From the NCBI GenBank assembly GCA_000507305.1, contig DF241784.1, forward strand, positions 1 through 64,000: a DNA stretch of 64,000 bases, in the 5' to 3' direction. The position numbers and the translations under genes are program-made. Each line of letters starts with the position of its first letter. Position 1 is the stretch's first letter. Of this stretch, positions 1 through 11,062 are shown piece by piece. This DNA comes from Breviolum minutum Mf 1.05b.01 (taxonomy: Eukaryota; Sar; Dinophyceae; Suessiales; Symbiodiniaceae). The notes under the pieces were generated by a model. It ran no database searches. It was not told the DNA's origin and saw only the letters and a list, made by a program, of their open reading frames with translations.

Positions 1-791
1 AATATAGAGCAACAGCAATAAATATGTGTATATATATATATATACTGATACATATTGTATTTATCATAAGTATCCAATCAGCACAGTTGCCAGCTGGGTG
101 CTGAATGGATGATGTTTGGGGGTGTCTCCAAAGTACAATTTCTTTGGGTTCAAATAGTACTGTTTGGAAGATGCTGGTATTATACATCTTTAATGTTTCA
201 TTTTGGGTTCGTGTATCAATTTTAACATTCAAAATATTGAACCTTTCCAAATTAAAAGTGGCCAATGGTTCTGCAGTAGACAGCAGTAAAATCACATGGT
301 GCCACAATGGGGCGGGGGAAGTGACATTGCTGACAGAACAAATTGTCGTGATAGTTTTGATAAATTGAGTGTTTCTGTTCTTTCAGGTCAAAATCCTTAC
401 CGTTTGCATCTGCCATACATCTCTGCTAAAAGTCTGGTTGTGACATCACTCATTTTCGGGGGTTGCATCAGCAACCCCAACAAAAAACTGCCGGGTTGAT
501 GGACACAAAAAACCTGCAGGAAAGTAGCGATGCAAGAAAAGCAGCGTTTGAGTAATGGATAGTACCGGACAGTTTTTTTTCTTGAGGTGAGTCACCAAAA
601 CGTAGAAGAAAAACTGGTACAATGAGATTTCTACAAAATTACAACTATCTATACCTGTTAAGCTCCAAGGAACTAACATATCCCACCTTAGGACACAACA
701 AATCAATCAAATCATCTTCAAACATACCACTGGTTGGGGATCTGTGAATTCCCAGGAGTGTACCTTTTATCAGAACAGAATATTTTTTTAG

Positions 792-993
792 TCATGGTTT
801 CGGGCACTTGGAATTCCCAAGGGCCAAGTTGAGAATGATGATTGAATGAGTACCTCGTTGGTGGTTTCAACCTGTTTGAAACACATTAGTCAAAGTGGAT
901 CATTTCCCGAAGTAGAGGTGAACATATTGAAAAAACATGGGAAACCACCACCTACCCTTTCAACTAAACGCCTTTCTTGGGATGCTCCCCCTC
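792..993 (-). CDS. C-terminal two exons of an unknown protein, split by a family A introner
   Basis: Two short exons flank a repeat that reads as an intron. The upstream exon (993 to 952) starts after a TAG acceptor and reads GGASQERRLVERV. The downstream exon (853 to 792) reads THSIIILNLALGNSKCPKP and ends at TGA. Taking out 854-951 keeps the frame (one base plus two bases make a Gly codon). No domain is recognised and the rest of the gene was not found to the right. Coding status rests on open frame, splice signals and phase only. Confidence 0.4.
854..951 (-). mobile_element. introner, family A (GTGGTGGTTTCAA ends)
   Basis: This 98 bp element has inverted ends GTGGTGGTTTCC and GAAACCACCAACGAG. 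On the minus strand it starts with GT directly after GGGTAG and ends with AG directly before an open frame. Family A copies share the interior order ACCCC, TTGAAAAATATG, GTCAAATTGGATCAT, CCCC and GGGGTGAAAA when read on the plus strand. Confidence 0.6.
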
Positions 994-1172
994 CTAATTA
1001 CACTCTGACATTACATTTTTAGGCTTTTGTTGATCCCTGTAAATCCTCACTTCCCACTGTAGCTGGAAGGAGAACATAGCAATGGAACATTCACCATTTG
1101 TCGATGCATTTCCTAGTGGAAACGGGGTGATTTTCAATGGCAATGCGGCAATGCATTTGTTTTACAGAATGG

Positions 1173-1762
1173 TCATCCCCCGAACCATTGATCTTTCATT
1201 TCACCTGTAAATATGTGCATATACATACGCAAAGTCTTCCTCACTATGTATATATATATATATACACATATTAGATATACATATATGATATATGTATGCT
1301 TTATATCTGATAAATGCAGAACAAAATCATGCCTTGAAACAAACAAACCGAAGATCCTAAGCTTCCAGACTGTTGGTTCTTCTGAATCACCTGGCAACGT
1401 AGATTCGTATGAGGAATGAAAAAAGGGCCCCTGGTTGTCACTGGTTGTTTAGGGTATATAGGGGATGATACTACCCAGTTATGTGGGGATCATAATAATC
1501 CATTCCTATATACATATAAGGATCTCTTTTAAACAACCAGTATAATGGAAAATACGAATTTTTCGTGGCTCATATATCTCATATAGTTTCTCTCATGATT
1601 TTGACAGATTTTTAGAGGCAGTCTTACATGCGATTTCAACAAGGTTTTCAGACAGAGTACAGTTTCCACAAAATACCTGACGATCCTCTGGTGTTCTTCA
1701 CATGCCTCAACCAGTTTGAAAAACTGAAATTGTACTATTGAGAACCCTTGGTCGGTCTCCAT
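1173..1762 (-). CDS. hypothetical protein, two exons, about 160 aa
   Basis: Exon 1 (1762 to 1538) opens with ATG and encodes 75 codons beginning METDQGFSIVQFQFF and containing VEACEEHQRIVRYFVETVL. It ends exactly at the GT of a family D repeat. Exon 2 (from 1430) continues in the same phase with GPFFHSSYESTLPGDSEEP and WKLRIFGLFVSRHDFVLHL, then runs into a TA-rich tract and stops at 1173. The last 35 residues, coded by TA repeat, may be intron or untranslated sequence rather than protein. The ATG at 1762 follows an AAG, so it could instead be an internal Met after a splice acceptor. Family unknown. Confidence 0.45.
1431..1537 (-). mobile_element. introner, family D (GGTTGTTTAGGG ends), acting as an intron
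   Basis: The terminal inverted repeats read CTGGTTGTTTA and TAAACAACCAG. Read on the minus strand the sequence begins GTTGTTT after exon 1 and ends CAACCAG followed by a second copy TGACAACCAG. The AG that keeps the frame is the second one, 10 bases past the repeat end. A related copy lies at 15633-15722, with partial copies near 18620-18690 and 61805-61860. Confidence 0.55.
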
Positions 1763-1911
1763 CTTATAATCAAAACAAAAAAAAACTGACGTAGAGCTAG
1801 AACCTCCTGCAAATTGTAGGTATCACCTTCATATGTCAATCATTTTCCAATAAAATTTCACATTTTCGCCCTTTCTTCAGAATAAAAGGAAGGTCAACAA
1901 ATACCACATGA

Positions 1912-2011
1912 TCGCTGCATCCGGTCATCTTTTTGATCGCCACGAAGGCTCCAGTGTACCAGCTCCTGAAACGCAATCATTTGGTTCTTTTTGCGGTGTT
2001 GACTGGCAACA
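1912..2011 (-). CDS. candidate exon, unknown
   Basis: Open minus-strand stretch reading MALNVASQHRKKNQMIAFQE and LVHWSLRGDQKDDRMQRS, after an AAG acceptor and before a GTGGTATT donor-like site. The residue mix looks coding (charged and hydrophobic alternating) but no family is recognised. It may be upstream of the 1173-1762 gene. Confidence 0.3.
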
Positions 2012-2348
2012 TTCAACGCCATTTCTTGTTTGTTTGGAAGGACAGGTACTAAGTATACTATTATCAAGCACAAAACAGTGGAAGAGTTGTCTGTTAACTA
2101 TGAAGTTTGTGCATCATCATTTGATTCTAAACACATTGATATTATTACAAGGCTTTTAAGGCAGCATGTCCACCAGTTTCAGGGTAGTTCAGCTCTCCAA
2201 AATAGGTGAAAACACATCCAAAATTGGCTAAACATCTTCCAAACTCCAGCTCCCAAGAAACAGCAAACTCAAAGTGAAGTTCATTCACTGACCATTGACG
2301 AATCCATTCACCAGGCACCGAACCATTTTATTTCACTACCAAACAATC

Positions 2349-2436
2349 CCATAGGATCCATGCATGGTATATTTACCTACAATTAGTTTATCTTTATGGT
2401 AAATGTAGGCAAATATACCATACATGGATCCTATGG
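2349..2436. mobile_element. family E hairpin MITE (CCATAGGATCCATG ends)
   Basis: An 88 bp near-perfect palindrome: CCCATAGGATCCATG, then GGTATATTTACCTACA, a short loop, and the mirror image back to CATGGATCCTATGG. It can fold into a hairpin with a stem of about 38 bp. The ends are not GT/AG, so it cannot be a self-contained intron. Other copies: 8196-8276, 18955-19048, 32563-32658, 34150-34231, 44233-44320, 46291-46390, 48062-48157, 63736-63827, and a truncated one at 55431-55480. Loop orientation is mixed (CATAAAAATCAACC versus its complement). Confidence 0.8.
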
Positions 2437-2815
2437 ATATATGTTGCTTCCAAATCAACTCCCCCAATCTCGGCATCAGCCAGTAGTCCAGGTCTTGTAG
2501 TGATTTGAAGTCGCTTAACTTCAAGTCTTCTCGTGGCCTGGTCCAGGTCTCTCACATGGTAACATAGTGCGGTGATGGTGGTAACATATGGTGACATGCA
2601 ACTCCTTCGGGTGTGTTTAATTCAAGACTGAGAAATTGTTTGTGTCCTTTGCAAAATATATAATTAAAAAAAACATGACATATCAAAACTTATCCGGTCC
2701 TCAGTCTCTATTCATAAATCGCCCAAATCACACAAAGAATCATGGGAAATGGAAAAAAAACATCCGACCCTTCATAGACATAGGATTCCTCCCAACCAAC
2801 GGGGGTTTCCAAAAT

Positions 2816-3125
2816 TTATACAAGCACTACAAAACCTAGTTGGTGGTTTCAACCCCTTTGAAAAATATGCTCGTCAAATTGGATCATGTCCCCAGGGTTC
2901 GGGATGAAAATTAAAAAATATTTGAGTTGCCACCACCTAGAAACCCTATCCTCTCCCAAAATTCATCTAAGGCCCCAAAGTTTCCCCCCAATTCCTCAAT
3001 CGCCTCCCGCTGGCGGCAAAACGTAGCAAGTCCAACCTCTAGAGGCCAGGTAGAAAGGGCAGTAGATTCGATGCAGGTGTCCCACTCAGCAGGAAAGTTT
3101 GCAGGTCCATAAATACCTCCGGATC
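2816..3125 (-). CDS. two exons of an unknown protein ending in a family A introner junction
   Basis: The main exon (about 3125 to 2937) is clearly protein-like: GPANFPAEWDTCIESTALST, WPLEVGLATFCRQREAIEEL, GNFGALDEFWERIGFL. It runs open to the first base of the repeat at 2836-2936. After the repeat the frame gives GFVVLV and then TAA at 2816, so this would be the C-terminus. No domain is recognised. The opposite strand also has an open frame here, but it is rich in Pro/Ser/Arg and looks like a shadow. Confidence 0.5.
2836..2936 (-). mobile_element. introner candidate, family A
   Basis: A 101 bp copy flanked by CTAG on both sides. On the minus strand it reads CTAG/GTGGTGGCAACTC ... CCACCAACTAG/. 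Exact removal leaves one CTAG and an open junction, followed six codons later by a stop. Confidence 0.5.
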
Positions 3126-3602
3126 CTTCCAAAATGAGGATTATGGATATTTGACATTTGAAGAAAAATCTCCAAAATGAGGTGTCATATAAAAATCCTA
3201 CATAAATCCATGATCCCCATCCCCCAAAATGAGGTGTATACCGTCTACCTTCAAAAATCGGGATGATTAAGGATTAATTACATCATACCATACCTATACA
3301 GCATCTACCGATTTTCAACCTGCATGTCTTTGCCCCTTTGGAATCCGTTGGTTCGCATTTCCAACCGCCCCCTTTTTGCACCGGGTGTGTGCCGCTTTTT
3401 TGGTGGGCAGGATTTCCCTGGAGCTCCATCGCGCCGAGGTTAGGAGGAACTCAACAACATGCGGATGCACATCTTCGTCGGAATGACTTCCTGCCAGCCG
3501 GCAGCCATCAAGATCATCAGGGCGTCACTGACCGACGAAAAAAAACCCAATTTTTGAGTCACAAATCTCCCATCTAAACACCGGATCCCATATGTACACT
3601 TG

Positions 3603-3718
3603 TAGTGAAACTAACAGTTCGCCCCTGAAAATAGGCCGGGCCCCAAAAGGAAACGATCGTATTCCAACCATCCACTTTCAGGGGCTATATATATATATAT
3701 GTTATTTCAGGGAGGGTA
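3603..3718. mobile_element. family G inverted-repeat element (CCCTGAAACTAACA ends)
   Basis: Ends read TGAAACTAACAG and GTTATTTCAGGGAGGGT with a conserved interior TTCCAACCATCCA. Other copies: 10751-10859, 18906-19113 (carrying a nested family E element), 35902-36002 and 41884-41988. A (TA)n tract lies inside this copy. Confidence 0.7.
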
Positions 3719-3966
3719 AAATACTGGGAGACAGGCTGAAGCGGCTGAATTCCTGTTCATCAATAATTTGGGGCTCAAGGGTCCAGAATTTCAGATACTT
3801 CACCGGGTGTGTTGCTTTCTCGAGGCCACAAAGGCATTTGGCGTTCATCTTCTCTTCACATTTCACCCAAACTACTGACATTAGCATTGAAAAGTCATGT
3901 GTTTGTCATGTTTTGTCAAAAGGTACGCTTTTAAAAAAATCTAGAATTCTTCTTCATTGGTCTTTT

Positions 3967-4113
3967 AAGGAGAATTGATCTCAACGAAGAAGGACAGCCA
4001 TGCCCTGCCTGTGTCTCACAAATGAAGTCTACCAAGGCCCTTGCAACACCACTTTCCACTTCCAAGGAGGCTGAGAGCAACAAACCTGAGGAAGTTGTTG
4101 CTGAGACCCTCAA
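3967..4113 (+). CDS. candidate exon, plus strand, Lys/Glu-rich
   Basis: After a good acceptor (CATTGGTCTTTTAAG) the plus frame reads RIDLNEEGQPCPACVSQMKS, TKALATPLSTSKEAESNKPE and EVVAETLK, then a GTCCAG donor. The charged, low-complexity composition is typical of a linker, and CPAC could be part of a metal site. A weaker possible upstream exon lies at 3455-3540 on the same strand. The minus strand also lacks stops here, so the strand call is not certain. Confidence 0.35.
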
Positions 4114-4225
4114 GGTCCAGGAAGTGGGTTGTTTGTAACCCCCCAGAGATCCTTGAAATTTATACATAATATATACGTATACGTATTATGAATGGCGTAA
4201 ATTGTGGTTGAAAAACCACTGTTCC

Positions 4226-5085
4226 TCAACCATTTGTGGCTAACTTCAGAAAACATCTTAGGAATGGTTTATGGCTTCGCAGCCTTGCAGACCCCAGAAA
4301 TTTACAGATTTGGGACAGCCATGATCGAATCTTTTCAACGAGAAGTTGTGAGATGGAATGCGCCTCCAAAATGGCAATGTGTGTCCTCAGAATGAGCCTA
4401 CAACAAAAATAATACCAAAACAAGGAATATTAGTGTTCATAAATATAGGTGTATATATATATGCGTAAATGTAAATGTATGCATATATGTATATATATAC
4501 TATATATATGTATATATGTATGTATATAGACTAATATGTGTATATATATAAATATTTGAATACATAGTTGTGGCCCTCAAAATCGGAAACACTCCGAGTC
4601 AATATGAGAACCATTCTGGGGTTCAACGTTTAAATCATGTTCCAATTCCCCAAAGGACCAGGGGGAATGTATCAAGAAACCATCTGAATCAATGATCGCG
4701 AATTGGTTTGCAACTTCAATGAATTTTACATAGGAGTTGCAAATTCTGAATAAACGATGGTTTGTTTTCTGACCATTTGAACACGATTGCAATTCACACA
4801 CCTGAATTTCAGGGCATTTTGGAAGGATGCAAACAAGTTTTTTTGCAAATGGTGTTGGTGGCAAATCCTTTAAAAAAAAACAACAAATTCATCCAGTAAC
4901 CTTCAGGTACTGAACCTGACATGCGTCGTTGACTTTGCCTACACCTGGTGAACTGGATTTAGATCTAGGGAAACACGACATGTGTCTAGACTCCTTCAGT
5001 TTTTCCGTCATGGTCTGCCTTGGTTCTATCAGGACTGATTTTTCACAGGCAACTATTAGCGCTCCCTCACAAGCAAAACAATAGA
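4226..5085 (-). CDS. candidate exons of one minus-strand gene, unknown
   Basis: Two stretches have good minus-strand splice signals. The exon near 4905-5085 follows GTGAG and reads GALIVACEKSVLIEPRQTMT and EKLKESRHMSCFPRSKSSSP, then CAG/GTGTAG. The exon near 4265-4396 follows a pyrimidine-rich TTTTTGTTGTAG acceptor and reads LRTHIAILEAHSISQLLVEK and IRSWLSQICKFLGSARL. A TA-rich microsatellite (4441-4555) lies between them. The plus strand at 4250-4390 is also open (ILGMVYGFAALQTPEIYRF), so strand choice rests on the acceptor. Confidence 0.3.
4441..4555. repeat. TA-rich microsatellite
   Basis: Imperfect (TATA/TATG)n run of about 115 bp. Similar tracts occur at 1240-1290, 14970-15000, 41711-41755, 42545-42755, 56640-56765 and 63200-63250. 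Several sit at putative intron or spacer positions. Confidence 0.9.
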
Positions 5086-5689
5086 AGTATGATTCCCATG
5101 GAAAATTTGACGTGCAAACTATGGTCAGCGCAAACTGCTACTCATCACATCAAATGATTTTATGGATGAATTCTACAGTATCCATCTGTCAGGTACTTAT
5201 CAGGCTATTTTGCGGGGCGGGTTTTCCCTTACATAAGCCTTACATACAGATTATAATTACATTGGTGAGTACCTGCATTGCCAAACAATTTCAAAGAGTT
5301 CCGAAATAGTACAAATCACAAGACCAGCATGTACTCCCATCACACATCACAGACTTTTTGGCAAGCGGCTAGATGCAACTAGAATTATACAACCTGAATT
5401 TGCTGCAACCAGGGGAAAAGTTCCGTTTTTCATCACTGCCCTTTCAAGGATTCCGTGCCTTTTGACCTGTCTCACTATCATTTACAGGTCAAGCAACCAA
5501 TGGTTGGCACTAGATGTGCACAAGCCCATTGAAGCCTCAGTTGAAGCTTCAACTTGAAACCCAAGTACTCCGATCATGCAACATATCAATACATATCATA
5601 TCATTATAATGTATTTAATGGCCGGGTTAAATGTATATACGAAATCAAGCAATTAATATTTCTATTTATATATATATATATGTATGGGG

Positions 5690-5842
5690 GTGGCCGGGGG
5701 GCATTGCCATTGGGACGGGATTTAATCAAACCGTATGGTGAAAAGAAGTCGCACAAAAACTTGGCCACCTGCATAAGGGTGCGAGGAATAGATTGGTAAA
5801 ATGCGGTGCCAAGATGATGAAAACCAGAAAGGCTGGTGGCTA
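5690..5842 (-). CDS. candidate exon, unknown helical protein
   Basis: After a strong pyrimidine-rich acceptor (TTCTTTTTGCTTAG) the minus frame reads FKLATSLSGFHHLGTAFYQS and IPRTLMQVAKFLCDFFSPYG, then a GTTTGATT donor-like site. The spacing of Leu, Ala and Phe resembles helical-repeat proteins, but no repeat could be confirmed. Confidence 0.35.
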
Positions 5843-6539
5843 ACTTGAAACTAAGCAAAAAGAACGCGCCACCAGTAGTTTTCTGTAGTCATAAACGATT
5901 CTTTTCATTTGGATGCAGTTTTTAGACAACATGTAACATACCTGTTTCCCTCAGCAATACAAACATTTGGGTTGTCGTTTGGCTACCAGCCCCACAAGCA
6001 TGTATTCACTCCAGGTGACCCACACAAACATAGGATATCATTTTGGCTCTCTAAATTTTAACAGCTGACAATGTGATGTTCATACCGTTGCATACTCCCT
6101 GGAAGTCCAACACCAAACAAAGAATGGTCTTCAGGATGATCCATATAAAAAGCATTCCCTACTACCAAGGGACAAAGTTTGCTCTTTGGACTTCCTGGGT
6201 ACTACTTTTTACGAACCTAAAAGAAGCAAAACTCACTTAGGTGTTGCAACCAGTTGCAATCTTCTTACACTACAACAGTGCAGGAAATGATTGTGTCACT
6301 TATGCACCAACCTGAAAAATTGATGGGGAAGATCCATGTAAAAACACGACCACCTCGAAGAAATCTGTCACATAGTCATACACTGTTAATGGTTCAGAAA
6401 TCCGGTAAACTCACCAGTTGAGGTCGGTAGTTCATTCCCATTATCTACAAGGTTTTATACATCCCAGGTGGTTGTTTGGGATTTCTTCCATCAACAGTAG
6501 TACTACAATGTACTACAATTCATTTGGGTACACTACCGC

Positions 6540-6680
6540 GACGCCCTTGACCCTTTACCGAGAAGCTGTGCTGCTTTCAACAAACTCACATTGGTAAACT
6601 CGGCCTGCATGGGTGCAGTCATGGCTGCGTTCCAATCATGGATGCCGAGTGTATAAGCAAGAAAATCCCCATGACTATAA
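6540..6680 (-). CDS. candidate exon, unknown
   Basis: The minus frame reads GDFLAYTLGIHDWNAAMTAP and MQAEFTNVSLLKAAQLLGKG, then SRASR and a stop. Possibly the same gene as the 5.7 kb exon. The opposite strand is also open. A partial family B element lies just left, at about 6440-6504. Confidence 0.25.
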
Positions 6681-7424
6681 CACATACCCCTCCTACCCCT
6701 GCTATACAGGATCAAACCCTTTCATTGGAGGGTCCAATGATCCTTAGGGTAAGACAATAAATACCAACAACATTTTGTTAATGGTCCGGACTTTTTTCCA
6801 AATTCTCAAAATAGTGGCTCCTAAAAAATTATACAGTTTCCATTTCAAAAGATCACAGCATGGCCACACCTCCCATATTTGAGCAGTGATTCCATGTTTT
6901 GGTTTATTTAATTATGCCCTTGACTATAAATAATAATAATACATAACAATACTAAATCATACCTACAAAAGTAAGCTTGCGAGCAAAAAAATACCATCAC
7001 TTCAACCTGGAAGTATACCAAAACCTCGTTGCTCGTTTGCTCATCATGTCGCAGGGAAAATGACCATCATTTGCTCATTTGTTCATCATGAAGCACCAGG
7101 CAGTTTGTTTTTCTCACACGTTCGTTTTCGATGTGTCTTGTGTCGTAAAAAAACTACGACTGAATGTTACTGGAGCACTCGTCGCTCACAGCCCTGCTCT
7201 TGTAGCAGAGTCTTAGCTATATCAAGGCACTAATGGCCTCGACGTCGACTTGAAGGTTCGGGTTGCTTTTGGTATCAACACATTTTTTGGTTGGAACATA
7301 ATCATGTCGATGTTGGAATGGACAAACAATGAAGAAAGAAAGTATATAAACACCATTGAAGATAATAAACATTAACATACATTAACAACGTAAGACCTAT
7401 CAATCTGTACACCATGTTCCATTA

Positions 7425-7620
7425 TCACAAACAAAATGATACACGATACAAAGCACCATGAACCTCTGAGCTATCGGTGGGAAAACTGGTTGAAAGTGCC
7501 GTCACATCACCATTCATCCATCCGGTAGAGGGACTTCTATTGATTCCATCAGCGGAATGGTCAATCAAAGGAGCATGATGAGTACGCCAGGCAACCGTAT
7601 GAAGATATTTTTTCTTTAAA
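7425..7620 (-). CDS. candidate exon, unknown
   Basis: The minus frame reads KKKYLHTVAWRTHHAPLIDH, SADGINRSPSTGWMNGDVTA and LSTSFPTDSSEVHGALYRVS. No family is recognised and both strands are open, so this is weak support. From 7.7 to 8.9 kb I see no convincing exon, only a partial family E element at 8196-8276. Confidence 0.2.
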
Positions 7621-9039
7621 GCAACCAATTAAGAACGTGCTGTTACTATCTTGATGCTTGTGCCAAGTCCTGGTTGGACTGACGAGTCATAAGTGAAATG
7701 CTTGTCATTAACTATAGTCAAACTGGACAAATTCACCAGGGATAAGGGTGAAAATCAAAACAACAAACTGCGGAGTAGAATTTACTGCTAATTAAAGTGG
7801 TGAATGGAACCTGGAACAGCTCCGTAAAAAAAATCGTTTTCCTAGTCCGGAAAAGGTGATCTTTGAGACTATATACGTCACATCCGTGACATAGATGCCT
7901 CCAACGACTCCTTACTAGTTACTCTTTGTCACTTGCCAACAAAAAAGCCTTAAAAAAAGGGTCTTACAAGTGCGCTTGGTGGAGTCAGATATGCTGTTTA
8001 CCTTCTGTTTTCACCAGATTAAACAGCTGTTTCGTAGAGAATCGGAATCCAAAACCTTCACGGATTTCACTCAAAAAATCCGGGGTAGTTCAAATCAAGG
8101 CGGGGTGTCGATATATGTTTTGTTTCATGGAAATTCAGCAAATATCCATTTGATCTTTCGCACATTTTACATCATTTTACAATATCCCATGACGGATCCA
8201 TGTATTAATTACCTACATGAACACCATAAACATCAACCGAATGTAAGTAAATAAATCATACATGGCTCCTATGGGGTACTTAGAAGACTACTGGAGTGTA
8301 CGGTATCAATTCAAAAATGGAAAAACTTGACCTTCTTTTCATGTCACGATTTTGATCCTCCAAAGCTTGACTCAGGATACATCCCTCAAACTGGACGAAT
8401 TGACTGTAATTCTTGTGCACCTCCATCTGAAAGTAGGTCCGACACGGTCAGTTGGAAGCAAACAAGATAAACATGGCGACACTAGGAGGGGAGCATCATA
8501 GTTCAACCAACAACTTGAAAATTAAGCTTCAATGTTGAAAATCCAAGATCTTCGCAAAGCAAGCCGCCAATATCAATAGAAACAGTCAAAAAAGAAGCAC
8601 TCAGTATTTAATTTTTGCTAATCTTACACTTTGAGAATGCTCCCCATTTAGCCAAGGTGGCAAACTTGACGGTTTAACCCTATGCTCCACCGGGTTCCAA
8701 AACTGTTTTTTCAGCGAATCGAAAGGCGATCCCCTTGGGGGAAAAGGCAATCCACACTTGCGACAAGTGGACCATCTGGGTGAATTATGATCACAGTGTT
8801 TGCCATATGTCCCCCAGTGTCGATGTTTTTTTTAATCATGTTCAACCCCTAAAGGTCTAATTACATCTACAATTCCTGAAACAAAAAGGGACATGACATA
8901 TAGCAAACCCTGTATCATTCAACAACAAAAAAACTCATGGCTGACAAGTCTACCTGATCTTCTTCCCCAACGTTTCAACTTGGCAGTTTCATCATCCCAA
9001 GTTTCACGGCGGAAAAAAAATCCGACCCTTTTGGATCGA

Positions 9040-9468
9040 TCACATTCCGACCGGCCTCCAATTCACCCAGAAAACCTTGCGGCTTTGACTCGCCGATCCG
9101 ACTCCGCGTTTTGATGATGATCCGCCGGTTGTTGAACATCCAACAAAAGGATCGGCGCTGGAAAATATGGGGTTGGAATTCGAAGGTTGCGACTTTTCAC
9201 TGAACAGCCTTCCGAAGGTTGCAAAGTTGCAACACACACGAAAACTTGACAAAGCAATTGGCGATGTTTTTTTTCTTGCCAATATTCGATGGTGTTGACT
9301 CGATGTTCCCAGAAAAAAAACATGTAAAGCATCTGATAGTGTGGTATGTTTATACTTAATACATGTACGAAATGGAAGCAGAGGTTCTAGATACTCCAGG
9401 ATGGTTCTATATTGTCCTTGACTATCATTATCATTGCCATAGCGATCAAATTGAGGATGTACAAACAC
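9040..9468 (-). CDS. 142-codon ORF, coding strand uncertain
   Basis: The minus strand is open from ATG at 9468 for 142 codons (starts MFVHPQFDRYGNDNDSQGQ; Ser/Asn-rich later), which is long for an AT-rich region. The plus strand over the same DNA also reads as protein after an AAG acceptor at 9155: GSALENMGLEFEGCDFSLNS, LPKVAKLQHTRKLDKAIGDV. Only one is likely real and the sequence alone does not decide. Confidence 0.25.
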   Translation of the reverse strand: MFVHPQFDRYGNDNDSQGQYRTILEYLEPLLPFRTCIKYKHTTLSDALHVFFLGTSSQHHRILARKKTSPIALSSFRVCCNFATFGRLFSEKSQPSNSNPIFSSADPFVGCSTTGGSSSKRGVGSASQSRKVFWVNWRPVGM

Positions 9469-9504
9469 AACATTTGAAAAGTATATTTGCTACTGATGCT
9501 GATC

Positions 9505-9505
<1 letters not shown>

Positions 9506-9537
<32 letters not shown>
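9506..9537. repeat. (ATG)n / (GAT)n trinucleotide microsatellite
   Basis: About ten tandem triplets. On plus they could encode a poly-Asp run near the end of a 62-codon ORF. On minus they give poly-Ile. No evidence that they are translated. Confidence 0.85.
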
Positions 9538-9540
<3 letters not shown>

Positions 9541-10865
9541 ATGTAGGGTGATCTTCGTTGGTTCTGGAACATGTTCGTTCTGGATCCGTCCGCTAAGTTT
9601 TTGGTGACTGACGAAAGTTGTTTGATGATTTTGTGACTAGTTTTTGCTGGACTTTGATGCTTTTCGTGGATTTGTTTATTAGATTGACAGTACTTAAAAT
9701 GTTTGGACAAAGTAAGAAAAATAATTACCCAAATGTCTATAAATCCCATATCAAAAAGTAAACAATCACCAAACAGAACAATTCCAACATCTAAATATAT
9801 ACAAAAATGAATTATGAATGTAATGAATATATGTGATGGCTTGAATACCGCTGCCACCTATTTTTCTGGGAAGATTCGCTAGCATCGACGGGCTCACTCT
9901 TGGTAGGTTGAACATTGGAAGAGGTCCTCGTGGCCCAAATGATCCACCCGGAAAAGATCCCGGTGTTATGTTGGATTCAATCAGGGTATATTTACATGGA
10001 CATCTGTGAATGTAAATATAAATATGTATTGTGTATTTGCAATTATATACCTACAATGCATACAAACCAAAGTTGTATATATTATACGATATATGTATAT
10101 GAAAAATACATGGGTTCATGTTTCTCAAATTTCCGGGTGAACGTTGAAATGATCGAAACCACAGCTTAGATCAATTTTATTAGATACAGGCAAGCAGGAT
10201 GGAATTTGAGGATAGACAATTTGGCATGCCACCAACATTCGCTTTTCACGAGTACCAACTGCCAACTGCTGATGAACCTGGCTTTCCTGGGGTCACCTAT
10301 TTCCTCCAGCATTTGGTGCATGATTTTGCAGTGCCTTGTATTCCAGGTGGCTTCTAAATGCTGTGTGCTCCGAAATCCTTTTTGGATCTTTTTGGGCAAT
10401 TTGTCTAATTCACATCAATAATTTTTGGCGATATTTTTTTCCCCAGCATTGAGGCATTGATGTTGAGAGGAGGTCAGCAATGATCTTATTTGGCCGGTTA
10501 GTCCCTGAATGTTCCCAGCTTGAATGTTTTATTGTTTCATTGGTTTGTTTTTTTTCCATGGCATGATCTTTTCAATCTTGTTATGGTTTCTGGGAGGTGC
10601 GAATCTAGAAAATGAAGTTAAAACAACATCCATTTTTCCCAACAATCTCAGAATCTTTGCAGAAACAAAAACCAATACCATCATATTTCTCCCATCTTTT
10701 CCCCAACAAAAAAGTCACACCTCCTTGTTTTAACCCAACGAAACCACCGTATACCCTCCCTGAAACTAACAACAAAAGCCCCTCAAAAAATGAAATGGGG
10801 CAATCAAACGGCCGTTTTTTTCAGGTGCTATTTTTTGCCTGTTAGTTTCAGGGATGGTAACTCCC

Positions 10866-11062
10866 CTACCCTTTTTTAACCCAACCAGCTCCAACCTGAT
10901 TTTCAGGCCGAGGCCAAGGCCAAGGTACATCCAATTTCTCCAAGGTCATCACCAAGGCACGTGCATCTCGATCTCCAGCACCATAGGTAATGATCACCGT
11001 GTTTCCCTTTACTGCTAAGCCACTCGCAAATGCAAATTGAACACCATTTGGCATAGCGGCAG
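10866..11062 (-). CDS. GH130-like gene, last exon
   Basis: 197 bp after acceptor CTTAACTGAAG. Reads AAMPNGVQFAFASGLAVKG, NTVIITYGAGDRDARALVMT, LEKLDVPWPWPRPENQVGAG, WVKKG and stops at TAG (10866). The block QFA-SGL-G-TVIITYGAGDRDA is the conserved last blade strand of this family. A family G element (10751-10859) starts within about 10 bp of the stop, so it lies in the 3' untranslated region or spacer. Confidence 0.75.

Noticed and set aside
4250-4395. Plus-strand frame ILGMVYGFAALQTPEIYRF, resembling helical-repeat (RAP/HPR-type) proteins
   Set aside because: The minus strand has the better acceptor (TTTTTGTTGTAG) and an open frame. Resemblance too weak to keep.
9387-9857. 156-codon minus ORF with poly-Ile
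   Set aside because: Produced by the (ATG)n microsatellite and AT-rich flanks.
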